NCBI GenBank assembly: GCA_024400275.1
Contig: JAKSMY010000045.1
Location: 1 to 16,615 of the forward strand
Direction: 5' to 3'
From: Paludibacteraceae bacterium
Lineage (GTDB): Bacteria > Bacteroidota > Bacteroidia > Bacteroidales > Paludibacteraceae
DNA length: 16,615 nucleotides
The notes under the pieces were generated by a model that was not told where the DNA came from, ran no database searches, and saw nothing but the letters and a program-made list of their open reading frames with translations. The position numbers and the translations under genes are program-made. This document shows, piece after piece, positions 4,239 through 11,731 of this stretch. The stretch's first letter is position 1, and each line of letters opens with the position of its first letter.

Positions 4239-6950
4239 ATGGCAATCAAACTCATCAAAGCTTGTAAAGAACTCAATATCGGCATGTCCACCGCCGTCGA
4301 ATTCTGTGCTAAGCAGGGCAAAGAGATAGCCACCGATCCCAATACACGTATCGATGACGACCTCTATCTGCTTCTCGCCAAGGAATTTAATAAGGACATG
4401 GCACTCAAATTAGAAGCAGAACATATCGCCCGGGAACGCCAAGAACGTGATATTCCGGCTTCTGTCAGTATCGAACCAAAGGATAAGCCCGAGCCTCAAC
4501 CCGAGCCCGAGCATATTCCTACAGAAGTGCCACAACCTAAGGTAGTCGGAAAGATAGATTTAGAGCCTAAGAAAAAAGAAGAAAAACCTCAACAGCAGGC
4601 TCAACCTGTTCAACCTGCTAAACCTGCTCAACCTGTCAAACCCGCTAAACCTGCTCAACCCGCTCAACCTGCTAAACCTGCTCAACCCGATAAACCTGTC
4701 GAACTGGCTAAAACACCGGGGGACCGCAAAGCGGAAGCAGCTGCCGGACAACAACTCAAAGTGCTCGGTAAGATAGACCTGGACTCAATAAATCAGGCTA
4801 CTCACCCCACAAAGAAAACCAAAGAGGAAAAGAAAAAAGAGCGCATCGAGCGTGAACAGCAACGCAAAGCGCAACAACAACCTGCTGCCAACAATGGTGG
4901 ACAAAACAACGGCAAAGCAGGAAATAACAACGATGGCGAAAAACGTAAACGCGAACGTATTCGTCAAGGACGTGTCGATATAAACGACGCACGCAACCAA
5001 AAAAGCGGCAAGAAAAAAGATAAACATTCTTTCAAAGTCGAGATAGATGACGAAGAGATACGTCGTAACGTCAAGAATGTAAATGCCTCCCTCAACGAAC
5101 GGCATAGCAAATCAATGACCTCTATCCACAAAAACGAACGCCGTAAACAGGAACAACAACGTCGTGAGGAGGAAAAAGCAGAGCAACAAGCCCAGTCAAC
5201 GGTTCTTAAACTTACCGAGTTTGTTACTGCGAATGACCTTGCCACCATGATGAATGTGCCCGTCACAAAAGTTATCGGCACATGTATGATGTTGGGAGTC
5301 ATGGTTAGTATTAACCAGCGTCTCGATGCCGAAACCATCAACCTTGTTGCAGAAGAGTTCGGATTTACTACGGAATATGTCAGTGCCAAAGTGACGGAAG
5401 AAATTAATGCCGACGAGGAAATAAACGAGGCTGACATCACCGAACGTTGCCCAATCGTTACCGTCATGGGTCACGTGGACCACGGTAAAACATCTCTCCT
5501 TGACCATATTCGTAATACGAACGTCATTGCCGGTGAAGCCGGTGGTATTACGCAACATATCGGTGCCTACAACGTCAAACTCAAAAACGGACGGCATATA
5601 ACCTTCTTGGACACTCCCGGTCACGAAGCCTTTACCGCTATGCGTGCTCGTGGTGCCAAAGTAACCGATATAGCCATCATCATTGTGGCTGCCGACGATG
5701 CCGTCATGCCACAGACCATAGAGGCTATCAACCACGCACAGGCTGCCGGTGTGCCTATGATTTTTGCTATCAATAAATGCGATAAACCCGGTGCTAATCC
5801 TGATAAGATTAAGGAACAACTGTCTAATATGAATATCCTTGTTGAGGATTGGGGCGGTAAATACCAATCGCAGGATATATCCGCAAAGAGTGGAGCAGGG
5901 GTCTTCGAACTGCTTGAAAAAGTGCTGCTCGAGGCCGATATGCTCGAACTCAAAGCCAACCCCAATCGTCGTGCCAAGGGCTCTATTATCGAATCTACCT
6001 TGGACAAGGGACGTGGTTATGTGGCTACTATCCTCGTCAGCGACGGTACACTTCACATGAGTGACATCGTCTTGGCAGGTACTTACCACGGTAAGATAAA
6101 AGCGATGTTCAACGAACGTGGACAGAAGATTCAACAGGCCCTGCCGGGTGAACCGGCTGTTATTCTTGGCTTGAATGGTGCGCCACAGGCAGGTGACGAA
6201 TTTAACGTCCTGCCTACCGAACAGGAAGCACGCGAAATAGCCAATAAACGGGAACAACTGCAACGTGAGCAGTCTATCCGCACCAAGAAACACCTTGGCT
6301 TGGACGAGATTGGACGCCGTCTCGCTATCGGTGACTTTAAGGAGATTAACCTTATCGTCAAGGGTGACGTAGATGGCTCTGTCGAAGCCTTGTCCGATTC
6401 ACTGATTAAACTCTCTACCGAGAATATACAAGTCAATGTTATTCACGGTGCCGTAGGTGCTATATCGGATAGCGATGTTCTGCTCGCTGCCGCCTCTAAC
6501 GCTATCATCGTGGGCTTTAATGTCCGTCCTACCGGTACGGCACGCAAGATGGCTGAGGAACAGGAGGTGGATATACGTATTTATAGCATTATTTACGACG
6601 CTATTGAGGAACTTAAATCCGCTATGGCAGGTATGCTGTCACCCGATATCAAGGAGGAAGTGACCGCCACGCTTGAAGTTCTGCAAACCTTCCACATATC
6701 CAAAGTCGGCACTATCGCAGGCTGTATAGTACGCGAAGGTAAAGCCAAACGGACCAATAAATGTCGTGTCATTCGTGATGGTATTGTCATACACACAGGC
6801 GACTTGTCTTCACTCAAACACGGTAAAGACGACATTAAGGAAATTGGACTTAACCAGGAATGTGGTTTGAGTATCAAGGCCTTTAACGATGTGGTCGAAG
6901 GCGATATGATAGAAACCTTTGAAACCGTCGAAGTAGCTAAATCGCTATAA
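4239..6950 (+). CDS. infB: Translation initiation factor IF-2
   Basis: A 903-residue GTPase that places fMet-tRNA on the 30S subunit and promotes 50S joining. An IF2_N domain lies at about 1-55. A long charged Pro/Ala/Lys/Gln linker follows to about 320, including a (A/V)-(Q/K)-P repeat from about residue 121 to 155. A second IF2_N-like domain ([16 protein letters not shown]) precedes the G domain. GTPase motifs are intact: G1 GHVDHGKT at 411-418, G3 DTPGHE at 458-463 and G4 NKCD at 512-515. Domains II, III and the fMet-tRNA-binding C-terminal barrel follow (ending [13 protein letters not shown]). It is third in the operon; its stop lies 3 bases before the next start. Confidence 0.96.
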   Translation: MAIKLIKACKELNIGMSTAVEFCAKQGKEIATDPNTRIDDDLYLLLAKEFNKDMALKLEAEHIARERQERDIPASVSIEPKDKPEPQPEPEHIPTEVPQPKVVGKIDLEPKKKEEKPQQQAQPVQPAKPAQPVKPAKPAQPAQPAKPAQPDKPVELAKTPGDRKAEAAAGQQLKVLGKIDLDSINQATHPTKKTKEEKKKERIEREQQRKAQQQPAANNGGQNNGKAGNNNDGEKRKRERIRQGRVDINDARNQKSGKKKDKHSFKVEIDDEEIRRNVKNVNASLNERHSKSMTSIHKNERRKQEQQRREEEKAEQQAQSTVLKLTEFVTANDLATMMNVPVTKVIGTCMMLGVMVSINQRLDAETINLVAEEFGFTTEYVSAKVTEEINADEEINEADITERCPIVTVMGHVDHGKTSLLDHIRNTNVIAGEAGGITQHIGAYNVKLKNGRHITFLDTPGHEAFTAMRARGAKVTDIAIIIVAADDAVMPQTIEAINHAQAAGVPMIFAINKCDKPGANPDKIKEQLSNMNILVEDWGGKYQSQDISAKSGAGVFELLEKVLLEADMLELKANPNRRAKGSIIESTLDKGRGYVATILVSDGTLHMSDIVLAGTYHGKIKAMFNERGQKIQQALPGEPAVILGLNGAPQAGDEFNVLPTEQEAREIANKREQLQREQSIRTKKHLGLDEIGRRLAIGDFKEINLIVKGDVDGSVEALSDSLIKLSTENIQVNVIHGAVGAISDSDVLLAAASNAIIVGFNVRPTGTARKMAEEQEVDIRIYSIIYDAIEELKSAMAGMLSPDIKEEVTATLEVLQTFHISKVGTIAGCIVREGKAKRTNKCRVIRDGIVIHTGDLSSLKHGKDDIKEIGLNQECGLSIKAFNDVVEGDMIETFETVEVAKSL
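4600..4698 (+). repeat. In-frame 9-bp array inside infB, 11 copies
   Basis: The units are variants of ctcaacctg and ctaaacctg in perfect 9-bp register, encoding alternating Ala/Val-Gln/Lys-Pro triplets. The third codon position varies little, so the DNA itself is conserved between units. This suggests recent expansion by slippage. The same unit occurs outside any gene at 1120-1164. Confidence 0.85.
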
Positions 6951-6953
6951 AAC

Positions 6954-8360
6954 ATGACTATTCAATTTTTGGGAGCTGCCGGAGAAGTTACCGGCAGCAA
7001 ACATCTTGTTACAACCGATTCTGGCAAGCGTATCCTGCTTGATTGTGGTATGTACCAAGGTAAAGGAATGGAAACAGATGCTGCCAACCGCCAACTCGGC
7101 TTTGATCCCAAACAAATTGATTATGTCATCTTGTCGCACGCTCATATTGACCATTCGGGTCTGATTCCCTATATCTATCGTCTGGGCTTTCGGGGAGACG
7201 TAATCACTACGCCTGCTACACGCGACTTGTGCGCCCTTATGCTACTTGACACAGCGTATATTCAGGCGCAAGATATACGGTGGTACAATAAAAAAATGGA
7301 CCGCCTTCATAAACCGAAAGTGGATGTGCTGTACGACGCTAACCAAGCACAACAGTCTATCAAACACTTCGTTACTGTTGATTATGACAGGCGTTTTCAG
7401 GTTTGCGATGATGTCTTCCTTACTTTCACCAATTCCGGGCACATGCTCGGTTCGGCTGTCGTCAGTTTGGAAATACGTGAGAATAACGAATGGAAACGAA
7501 TTGCCTATACCGGCGATTTGGGACGTATTCATAGTCATATATTATGCACTCCGCAGTTATTCCCGCAGTGCGACTATCTCATTTGCGAATCAACCTACGG
7601 AGACCGCCTGCACGATGATACACTCGTTAGTGAAGAGGAATTATTGGGCGTAGTGGAAGATACTTGCGTGTATAAAAAGGGTAAACTCCTTATCCCTTCA
7701 TTCTCGGTTGGACGTACGCAAGAAATTGTCTATGTCCTCAATCAACTTTTCAACGATGGACGACTACCAAAAATAAAGGTTTATGTCGATTCACCACTTT
7801 CCGTCAATGCTACGCAGATATTCCGATTATACACCGATGCCTTGAATGAGGAAGTACAGGACACGATGCGTTTTGATGATGACCCGTTTGGCTTTTCGTC
7901 ACTGACCTATATAACGGATATTAAGGACAGCAAAGCCCTCAATAATAGCGACGAACCCTGTATTATCATATCTGCTTCAGGTATGTTAGAGGCAGGACGA
8001 ATCAAACACCATGTGGCAAATCATATCTCGGACCCTAAATGCACTATTTTAATAGTAGGGTATTGCACACCGTCTTCGTTAGGTGCACGTATTCAAGACC
8101 CTAAACTTCGTTGGGTCAGTATATTTGGTTATGACCATAAAATAAATGCACAGGTCACCAAAATAGAAGGTTTTTCCGGACACGGTGACTACCGTGAAAT
8201 GATAGATTATATCTCACGTAGCCAAAATATAGAGGCAATCCGTCGTGTTTTTATTGTTCACGGAGAATCAGCAGCACAGGAAGCCTACAAGGATCACTTA
8301 TACGAAGCGGGATTACGTGGAATTGAAATCCCGCAAAAAGGCGATATCATTCGGCTTTAA
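6954..8360 (+). CDS. Metallo-beta-lactamase-fold beta-CASP RNase
   Basis: A 468-residue protein of the metallo-beta-lactamase superfamily with a beta-CASP domain, the class of CPSF-like and TTHA0252-type exo/endoribonucleases. Zinc-binding motifs are complete: SHAHIDH at 61-67, His163 in GHMLGS, Asp188 in TGDLGR, and C-terminal His410 (GFSGHGD) and His436 (VHGES). The beta-CASP insert begins around ESTYGDRLH. It starts 3 bases after the infB stop codon, so it is almost certainly translated from the same mRNA as rimP-nusA-infB. That context suggests a role in rRNA or mRNA processing, which is inference. A hairpin follows the gene. The family is clear; the exact substrate is not. Confidence 0.9.
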   Translation: MTIQFLGAAGEVTGSKHLVTTDSGKRILLDCGMYQGKGMETDAANRQLGFDPKQIDYVILSHAHIDHSGLIPYIYRLGFRGDVITTPATRDLCALMLLDTAYIQAQDIRWYNKKMDRLHKPKVDVLYDANQAQQSIKHFVTVDYDRRFQVCDDVFLTFTNSGHMLGSAVVSLEIRENNEWKRIAYTGDLGRIHSHILCTPQLFPQCDYLICESTYGDRLHDDTLVSEEELLGVVEDTCVYKKGKLLIPSFSVGRTQEIVYVLNQLFNDGRLPKIKVYVDSPLSVNATQIFRLYTDALNEEVQDTMRFDDDPFGFSSLTYITDIKDSKALNNSDEPCIIISASGMLEAGRIKHHVANHISDPKCTILIVGYCTPSSLGARIQDPKLRWVSIFGYDHKINAQVTKIEGFSGHGDYREMIDYISRSQNIEAIRRVFIVHGESAAQEAYKDHLYEAGLRGIEIPQKGDIIRL

Positions 8361-8391
8361 TCATTTACTCTCACTTATTACCAAAAGGGTA

Positions 8392-8424
8392 GGGAAGCGT
8401 TCATAGAAAAGTGAACGCTTTTCT
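8392..8424 (+). terminator. Hairpin terminator of the rimP operon
   Basis: Arms 8395-8403 (aagcgttca) and 8412-8420 (tgaacgctt) pair perfectly with loop tagaaaag. G-U and G-C pairs at 8392-8394 with 8421-8423 extend the stem. It lies 32 bases after the RNase stop codon, with a T-rich but interrupted tail. Confidence 0.65.
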
Positions 8425-8435
8425 GTGCTGCTATT

Positions 8436-8448
8436 TGTGAATTTCACA
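8436..8448. promoter_or_regulatory. Palindrome TGTGAATTTCACA
   Basis: A perfect inverted repeat of TGTGAA around one base. It may be an operator for the XRE protein encoded downstream, although it is about 400 bp from that promoter. Confidence 0.35.
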
Positions 8449-8767
8449 TTTCTTCCATACCCAAAATTCACAACAATAAACTGCCTATACGGCACACTAT
8501 ATACAATATGTGAACTTTGAAAATACATGATTTACACTTGTGTCTGTCTGCTCTTACCTACACGCAAATAGCACGATATTTCATATACAAATCACTATTA
8601 CTCAGTATTTTATTGTAATTTATAACAAGTGTGTCTTTAATGTTTTTAGGTCATTTTTAATATCTGTCTTATAAATGCCGTATAATTGGTTATATTTTTA
8701 TATAACTTATTGATAATGAATATATAAGTACACCTACTTAAAGCGTCTGTGTACGCCACTTTTCAGT

Positions 8768-8814
8768 TGTGAATCACATCTATGTAGCAATATACTTTTC
8801 AAATGTAAATCACA
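8768..8814. promoter_or_regulatory. Pair of operator-like sites TGTGA-N-TCACA
   Basis: A perfect palindrome TGTGAATCACA (8768-8778) and a near copy TGTAAATCACA (8804-8814) start 36 bp apart, just upstream of the XRE promoter. A further half-site TGTGAA (8851-8856) falls between the -33 and -7 boxes. The arrangement fits autorepression by the XRE protein, but binding is inferred. Confidence 0.45.
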
Positions 8815-8842
8815 GATGTGTATAATTTTCTTTTGAAAATCA

Positions 8843-8874
8843 TTTGCGTATGTGAAATATTTTTCGTATCTTTG
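8843..8874 (+). promoter_or_regulatory. Bacteroidetes-type promoter of the XRE gene
   Basis: TTTG (8843-8846), a 20-bp spacer and TATCTTTG (8867-8874). Both boxes and the spacing are identical to the rimP promoter. The transcription start would be near 8879, giving a leader of about 17 bases. This places the true start codon at 8896 and excludes an in-frame upstream ATG at 8818. Confidence 0.8.
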
Positions 8875-8895
8875 CACCCAAAATTCGAATACATT

Positions 8896-9291
8896 ATGAA
8901 CGAAAGACAAAGATTACAGCAGGTCATGGAGGCTGAGCACATGACGGCTAAACAATTTGCCGAACAGGTCGGTATCAGTGCAGGTACAATATCGAATATA
9001 ATGGGAGGACGAAATAATCCCAGTTTAGATGTTTTGCAGGCGGTATTAAATCGTTTTCGTACAATCAACTCTGATTGGCTCATTCTGGGTATTGGTTCTA
9101 TGTACCGCCCTAATGGCGGACAAGACGGACCGCAAACCTCACTCTTTGATATACCCCCTGTTGAGCAGCACCCAGAACAAACTCCGGCACCTGCGCCTGC
9201 TGCTCCTAAGGCAGAAACAACAACTGTCATCGAAAAGAAAGTAGCCAAGATTGTTATTTATTACACCGATGGCACCTACGAAGAACGATAA
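8896..9291 (+). CDS. XRE-family helix-turn-helix regulator
   Basis: A 131-residue DNA-binding protein. Residues 5-65 are a Cro/C1-type five-helix domain; the recognition unit is AKQFAEQVGISAGTISNIMGGRNNPS. A flexible linker rich in Pro, Ala and Gln (about 75-108) follows. The conserved tail, KIVIYYTDGTYEER, is like the tails of many Bacteroidetes XRE proteins of this size and may mediate oligomerisation. I chose the ATG at 8896 because the promoter lies immediately upstream; the longer frame from 8818 would begin before the promoter. Palindromic TGTGA sites around the promoter suggest that it controls itself. Its other targets are unknown. It may be co-transcribed with ettA 112 bp downstream, as no promoter is visible between them. 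Confidence 0.88.
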   Translation: MNERQRLQQVMEAEHMTAKQFAEQVGISAGTISNIMGGRNNPSLDVLQAVLNRFRTINSDWLILGIGSMYRPNGGQDGPQTSLFDIPPVEQHPEQTPAPAPAAPKAETTTVIEKKVAKIVIYYTDGTYEER

Positions 9292-9292
9292 T

Positions 9293-9338
9293 AAGACCGC
9301 TATGCTGATGGAATATAGACCGCTACGCTGATGGAATA
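9293..9338 (+). repeat. 23-bp tandem duplication after the XRE gene
   Basis: Two adjacent copies (9293-9315 and 9316-9338) share the core agaccgctaYgctgatggaa and differ at only two positions. They begin one base after the XRE stop codon and are non-coding. Confidence 0.85.
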
Positions 9339-9345
9339 AGGACAG

Positions 9346-9387
9346 TCCATACTCCATACTCTATACTCCATACTCCATACTCCATAC
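9346..9387 (+). repeat. 7-bp array before ettA, 6 copies of TCCATAC
   Basis: Six units, five of them perfect and the third tctatac. The array and the 16 bases that link it to the ettA ATG contain no G. It forms the untranslated leader of ettA. Confidence 0.9.
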
Positions 9388-9403
9388 TCTAAAACAAACA
9401 ACT

Positions 9404-11080
9404 ATGTCAGACGATAAAAAAATCATTTTCTCAATGGTGGGAGTCAGCAAAACTTTCCCACCTCAAAAACGTGTACTTAACAACATATACCTTAGTTTCT
9501 TCTATGGGGCTAAAATCGGAATCATAGGTCTCAACGGTGCCGGTAAATCTACCCTTATGAAGATTATTGCCGGCGTGGAGAAGAACTACGAGGGACAGGT
9601 CGTTTTCTCCCCGGGGTACTCGGTCGGCTATTTGGAGCAGGACCCCCAATTGGACCCTTCCAAAACCGTGCGTCAGTGTGTGCAGGAGGGCGTGCAACCC
9701 ATTATGGATATGCTGCGTGAATACGACGACATCAACGCCGCTTTTGCTGACCCCGAAGCCGACTACGATAAACTGCTTGCACGCCAAGCCGAGTTGCAGG
9801 ACAAACTGGATGCTGCCGACGCTTGGAATATCGATTCTAAACTGGATCGCGCTATGGACGCGCTGCGTTGTCCTGACGACAATGCCTCTGTTGCCACGCT
9901 TTCCGGTGGTGAACGCCGACGTGTCGCCCTTTGTCGTCTGCTCTTGCAGCAACCGGATATACTGCTCCTTGACGAGCCTACCAACCACCTCGATGCCGAA
10001 TCGATTGATTGGCTGGAGCAGCACCTCCAGCAGTATGCGGGCACTGTTATCTGTATCACCCACGACCGCTATTTCCTTGACAATGTGGCAGGTTGGATTC
10101 TTGAATTGGACCGTGGAGAGGGAATCCCTTGGAAAGGTAATTATTCCTCGTGGCTTGAACAAAAAACCACCCGTATGGCTTTGGAGGAGAAACAAGCCTC
10201 TAAACGCCGCAAGACACTTGAACGCGAATTAGAGTGGGTTCGCATGGCGCCCAAAGCACGGCAGGCCAAGTCAAAAGCACGTCTCGGGGCTTATGATAAG
10301 ATGTTGAACGAGGAACAGAAAGAGCGAGAAGAAAAATTGGAGATATTTATTCCGAATGGTCCGCGTTTGGGTAATAAAGTCATCAATGCTGTTGATGTGG
10401 CTAAGTCCTTTGGCGAACGCTGCCTGTTCGAGGGCTTGAATTTCATGCTGCCTCCAAACGGCATTGTGGGTATTATCGGTCCCAACGGTGCAGGCAAAAC
10501 GACTCTTTTCCGCATGATTATGGGACAGGAAACGGTGGACAAAGGCTCATTTGAAGTGGGTGAGACGGTCAAAGTTGGTTATGTAGATCAGGTACACTCC
10601 GGCATAGACCCCGAGAAGACCGTCTTCGAGACCATCTCCAATGGTACTGACTTCATCCGCGTGGGGGGACGCGAAATATCTGCTCGCGCCTATCTCAGTC
10701 GTTTCAATTTTGCCGGTGCCGACCAAGAGAAGAAATGCGGTATGCTCTCCGGTGGTGAGCGTAATCGTCTGCACTTGGCACTGACGCTCAAGTCTGAAGC
10801 CAACGTCCTTTTATTGGACGAACCCACCAATGATATAGATGTTAATACCCTTCGCGCCCTTGAAGAGGGCTTGGAGAACTTTGCCGGCTGTGCCGTGGTC
10901 ATCAGTCACGACCGCTGGTTCCTTGACCGTATTTGTACCCATATCCTTGCTTACGAAGGCGATAGCCGCGTCTATTGGTTCGAGGGCTCGTACAGTGAAT
11001 ATGAGGCGAATAAAAAACTCCGCCTTGGCGAAGATGCCGCCAATCCCAAACGTATTCATTATAAAAAACTCATCGAATAA
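9404..11080 (+). CDS. ettA: ABC-F protein, energy-dependent translational throttle EttA
   Basis: A 558-residue ATPase with two ABC domains and no membrane segments; EttA binds the ribosomal E site and couples translation to the ATP/ADP ratio. ABC1 has Walker A GLNGAGKST at 42-50, signature LSGGE at 166-170 and Walker B ending DE at 190-191 (LLLDEPTNHLD). The basic inter-domain linker covers about 250-305. ABC2 has GPNGAGKTT at 359-367, LSGGERNRLHLA from 448 and DEPTND from 472. The end (GCAVVISHDRWFLDRICTHILAYEGDSRVYWFEGSYSEYE) is typical of EttA rather than of Uup or antibiotic-resistance ABC-F proteins, and the length is close to that of E. coli EttA (555). The ATG follows a G-free 7-bp array and no Shine-Dalgarno. 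Confidence 0.93.
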   Translation: MSDDKKIIFSMVGVSKTFPPQKRVLNNIYLSFFYGAKIGIIGLNGAGKSTLMKIIAGVEKNYEGQVVFSPGYSVGYLEQDPQLDPSKTVRQCVQEGVQPIMDMLREYDDINAAFADPEADYDKLLARQAELQDKLDAADAWNIDSKLDRAMDALRCPDDNASVATLSGGERRRVALCRLLLQQPDILLLDEPTNHLDAESIDWLEQHLQQYAGTVICITHDRYFLDNVAGWILELDRGEGIPWKGNYSSWLEQKTTRMALEEKQASKRRKTLERELEWVRMAPKARQAKSKARLGAYDKMLNEEQKEREEKLEIFIPNGPRLGNKVINAVDVAKSFGERCLFEGLNFMLPPNGIVGIIGPNGAGKTTLFRMIMGQETVDKGSFEVGETVKVGYVDQVHSGIDPEKTVFETISNGTDFIRVGGREISARAYLSRFNFAGADQEKKCGMLSGGERNRLHLALTLKSEANVLLLDEPTNDIDVNTLRALEEGLENFAGCAVVISHDRWFLDRICTHILAYEGDSRVYWFEGSYSEYEANKKLRLGEDAANPKRIHYKKLIE

Positions 11081-11146
11081 ATACCTCAACGTTTACATAT
11101 TGCTTATTGAACGTGTGCAGAATCCGTGTGTTCCCCGTGTAAAAAC

Positions 11147-11201
11147 CGGGTTGTTATCGGGTTGTTATCGGGTTGTTAACGGGTTGTTAATGGGTTGTTG
11201 A
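11147..11201 (+). repeat. 11-bp tandem array, 5 copies, unit CGGGTTGTTAT
   Basis: The units are cgggttgttat (twice), cgggttgttaa (twice) and tgggttgttga. They lie between the ettA stop and the next gene, 33 bp before its ATG. The unit has no C beyond its first base, the opposite bias to the 7-bp arrays. Confidence 0.9.
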
Positions 11202-11202
11202 C

Positions 11203-11231
11203 TTGCGTTGAACCACTTTTATGTATCTTTT
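11203..11231 (+). promoter_or_regulatory. Possible promoter giving a leaderless transcript
   Basis: TTG (11203-11205), 18 bp, then TATCTTTT (11224-11231), one base off the -7 consensus. Because the ATG at 11235 follows directly, the transcript would be leaderless or nearly so. This is a weak call. Confidence 0.25.
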
Positions 11232-11234
11232 TAT

Positions 11235-11678
11235 ATGGCACGAATTAAATATAACTTTCTGATTGATAGCGTCTCGGGTAAGTTCTGTAGGAAAGAGCAC
11301 AATGGGACTATTCAACGCCAAAAGCATTTTCGTGATGAAAACGGCAACATTATTGGCGAAGGAGTAAATGAATCGTTTTCTTATCTGAACCCTCGGGATT
11401 ATCGTAAGAACCCGCCTCATGGTGAGGAGGCACGTAATGTCTCTGTTTTTGGTCAGGCGGTGAAGCTTGCCAAGGTTGAGCGTGCTAATCCGGAACGCCT
11501 TGCTTATTGGACGAATCGTTGGCACCGGCAGTTGAAGAAAGGCGAATCGGATGCGCCGCTTAACCCTGAAACGGGCCAACCTCGTATTTACCGTCGTCTT
11601 GACTTGTTTATTCAAACGGTCATTCAGCGTGAACTCAAAGCCGGCACGTGGAACACTACGCCTCCCTCAGAACTGTAA
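11235..11678 (+). CDS. Hypothetical basic protein
   Basis: I do not recognise a named family. The product is 147 residues, basic, soluble, with no signal peptide or membrane segment. It starts MARIKYNFLIDSVSGKF, a beta-hairpin-like opening that I have the impression is common in small Bacteroidales proteins. A polar middle with GNIIGEG and NPRDYRKNPPHGEE follows. The end is helical (ERLAYWTNRWHRQLKKG; YRRLDLFIQTVIQRELKAG). I chose the ATG at 11235; an in-frame TTG at 11208 would add nine residues but overlaps the candidate promoter. It lies between ettA and the TamB fusion, 53 bp before the latter, and could be transcribed with it. No function can be assigned. Confidence 0.7.
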   Translation: MARIKYNFLIDSVSGKFCRKEHNGTIQRQKHFRDENGNIIGEGVNESFSYLNPRDYRKNPPHGEEARNVSVFGQAVKLAKVERANPERLAYWTNRWHRQLKKGESDAPLNPETGQPRIYRRLDLFIQTVIQRELKAGTWNTTPPSEL

Positions 11679-11731
11679 AATTTGAGAAAATGATGTAGAA
11701 TATTTGTGTATTACAAAATTAAAACAAGCGC

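Larger units (their letters stand above)
8361..8895. other. AT-rich regulatory region with TGTGA/TCACA sites
   Basis: I see no credible gene in these 535 bases. They hold the terminator hairpin of the RNase gene (8392-8423), a set of TGTGAA/TTCACA half-sites and palindromes at 8436-8448, 8467-8472, 8509-8514, 8768-8778 and 8804-8814, and the promoter of the XRE gene (8843-8874). The segment around 8590-8730 is very AT-rich and contains only very short open frames. Confidence 0.6.

Noticed and set aside
5196..6293. Long open frame (365 codons) on the minus strand opposite infB
   Set aside because: It is antisense to the conserved GTPase domain of IF2, resembles no protein family and has no promoter; it is a shadow of codon bias.
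8818..8895. Upstream in-frame start for the XRE regulator
   Set aside because: The promoter boxes at 8843-8874 lie inside this extension, so it would not be transcribed from that promoter; the ATG at 8896 starts a normal XRE domain.
9431..10195. Minus-strand open frame of 254 codons opposite ettA
   Set aside because: It lies entirely within the conserved first ABC domain coding sequence, with no recognisable motifs.
11681..11706. Promoter directly before the TamB fusion (TTTG and AATATTTG)
   Set aside because: The spacer is only 14 bp and the -7 box is imperfect; too weak to call.
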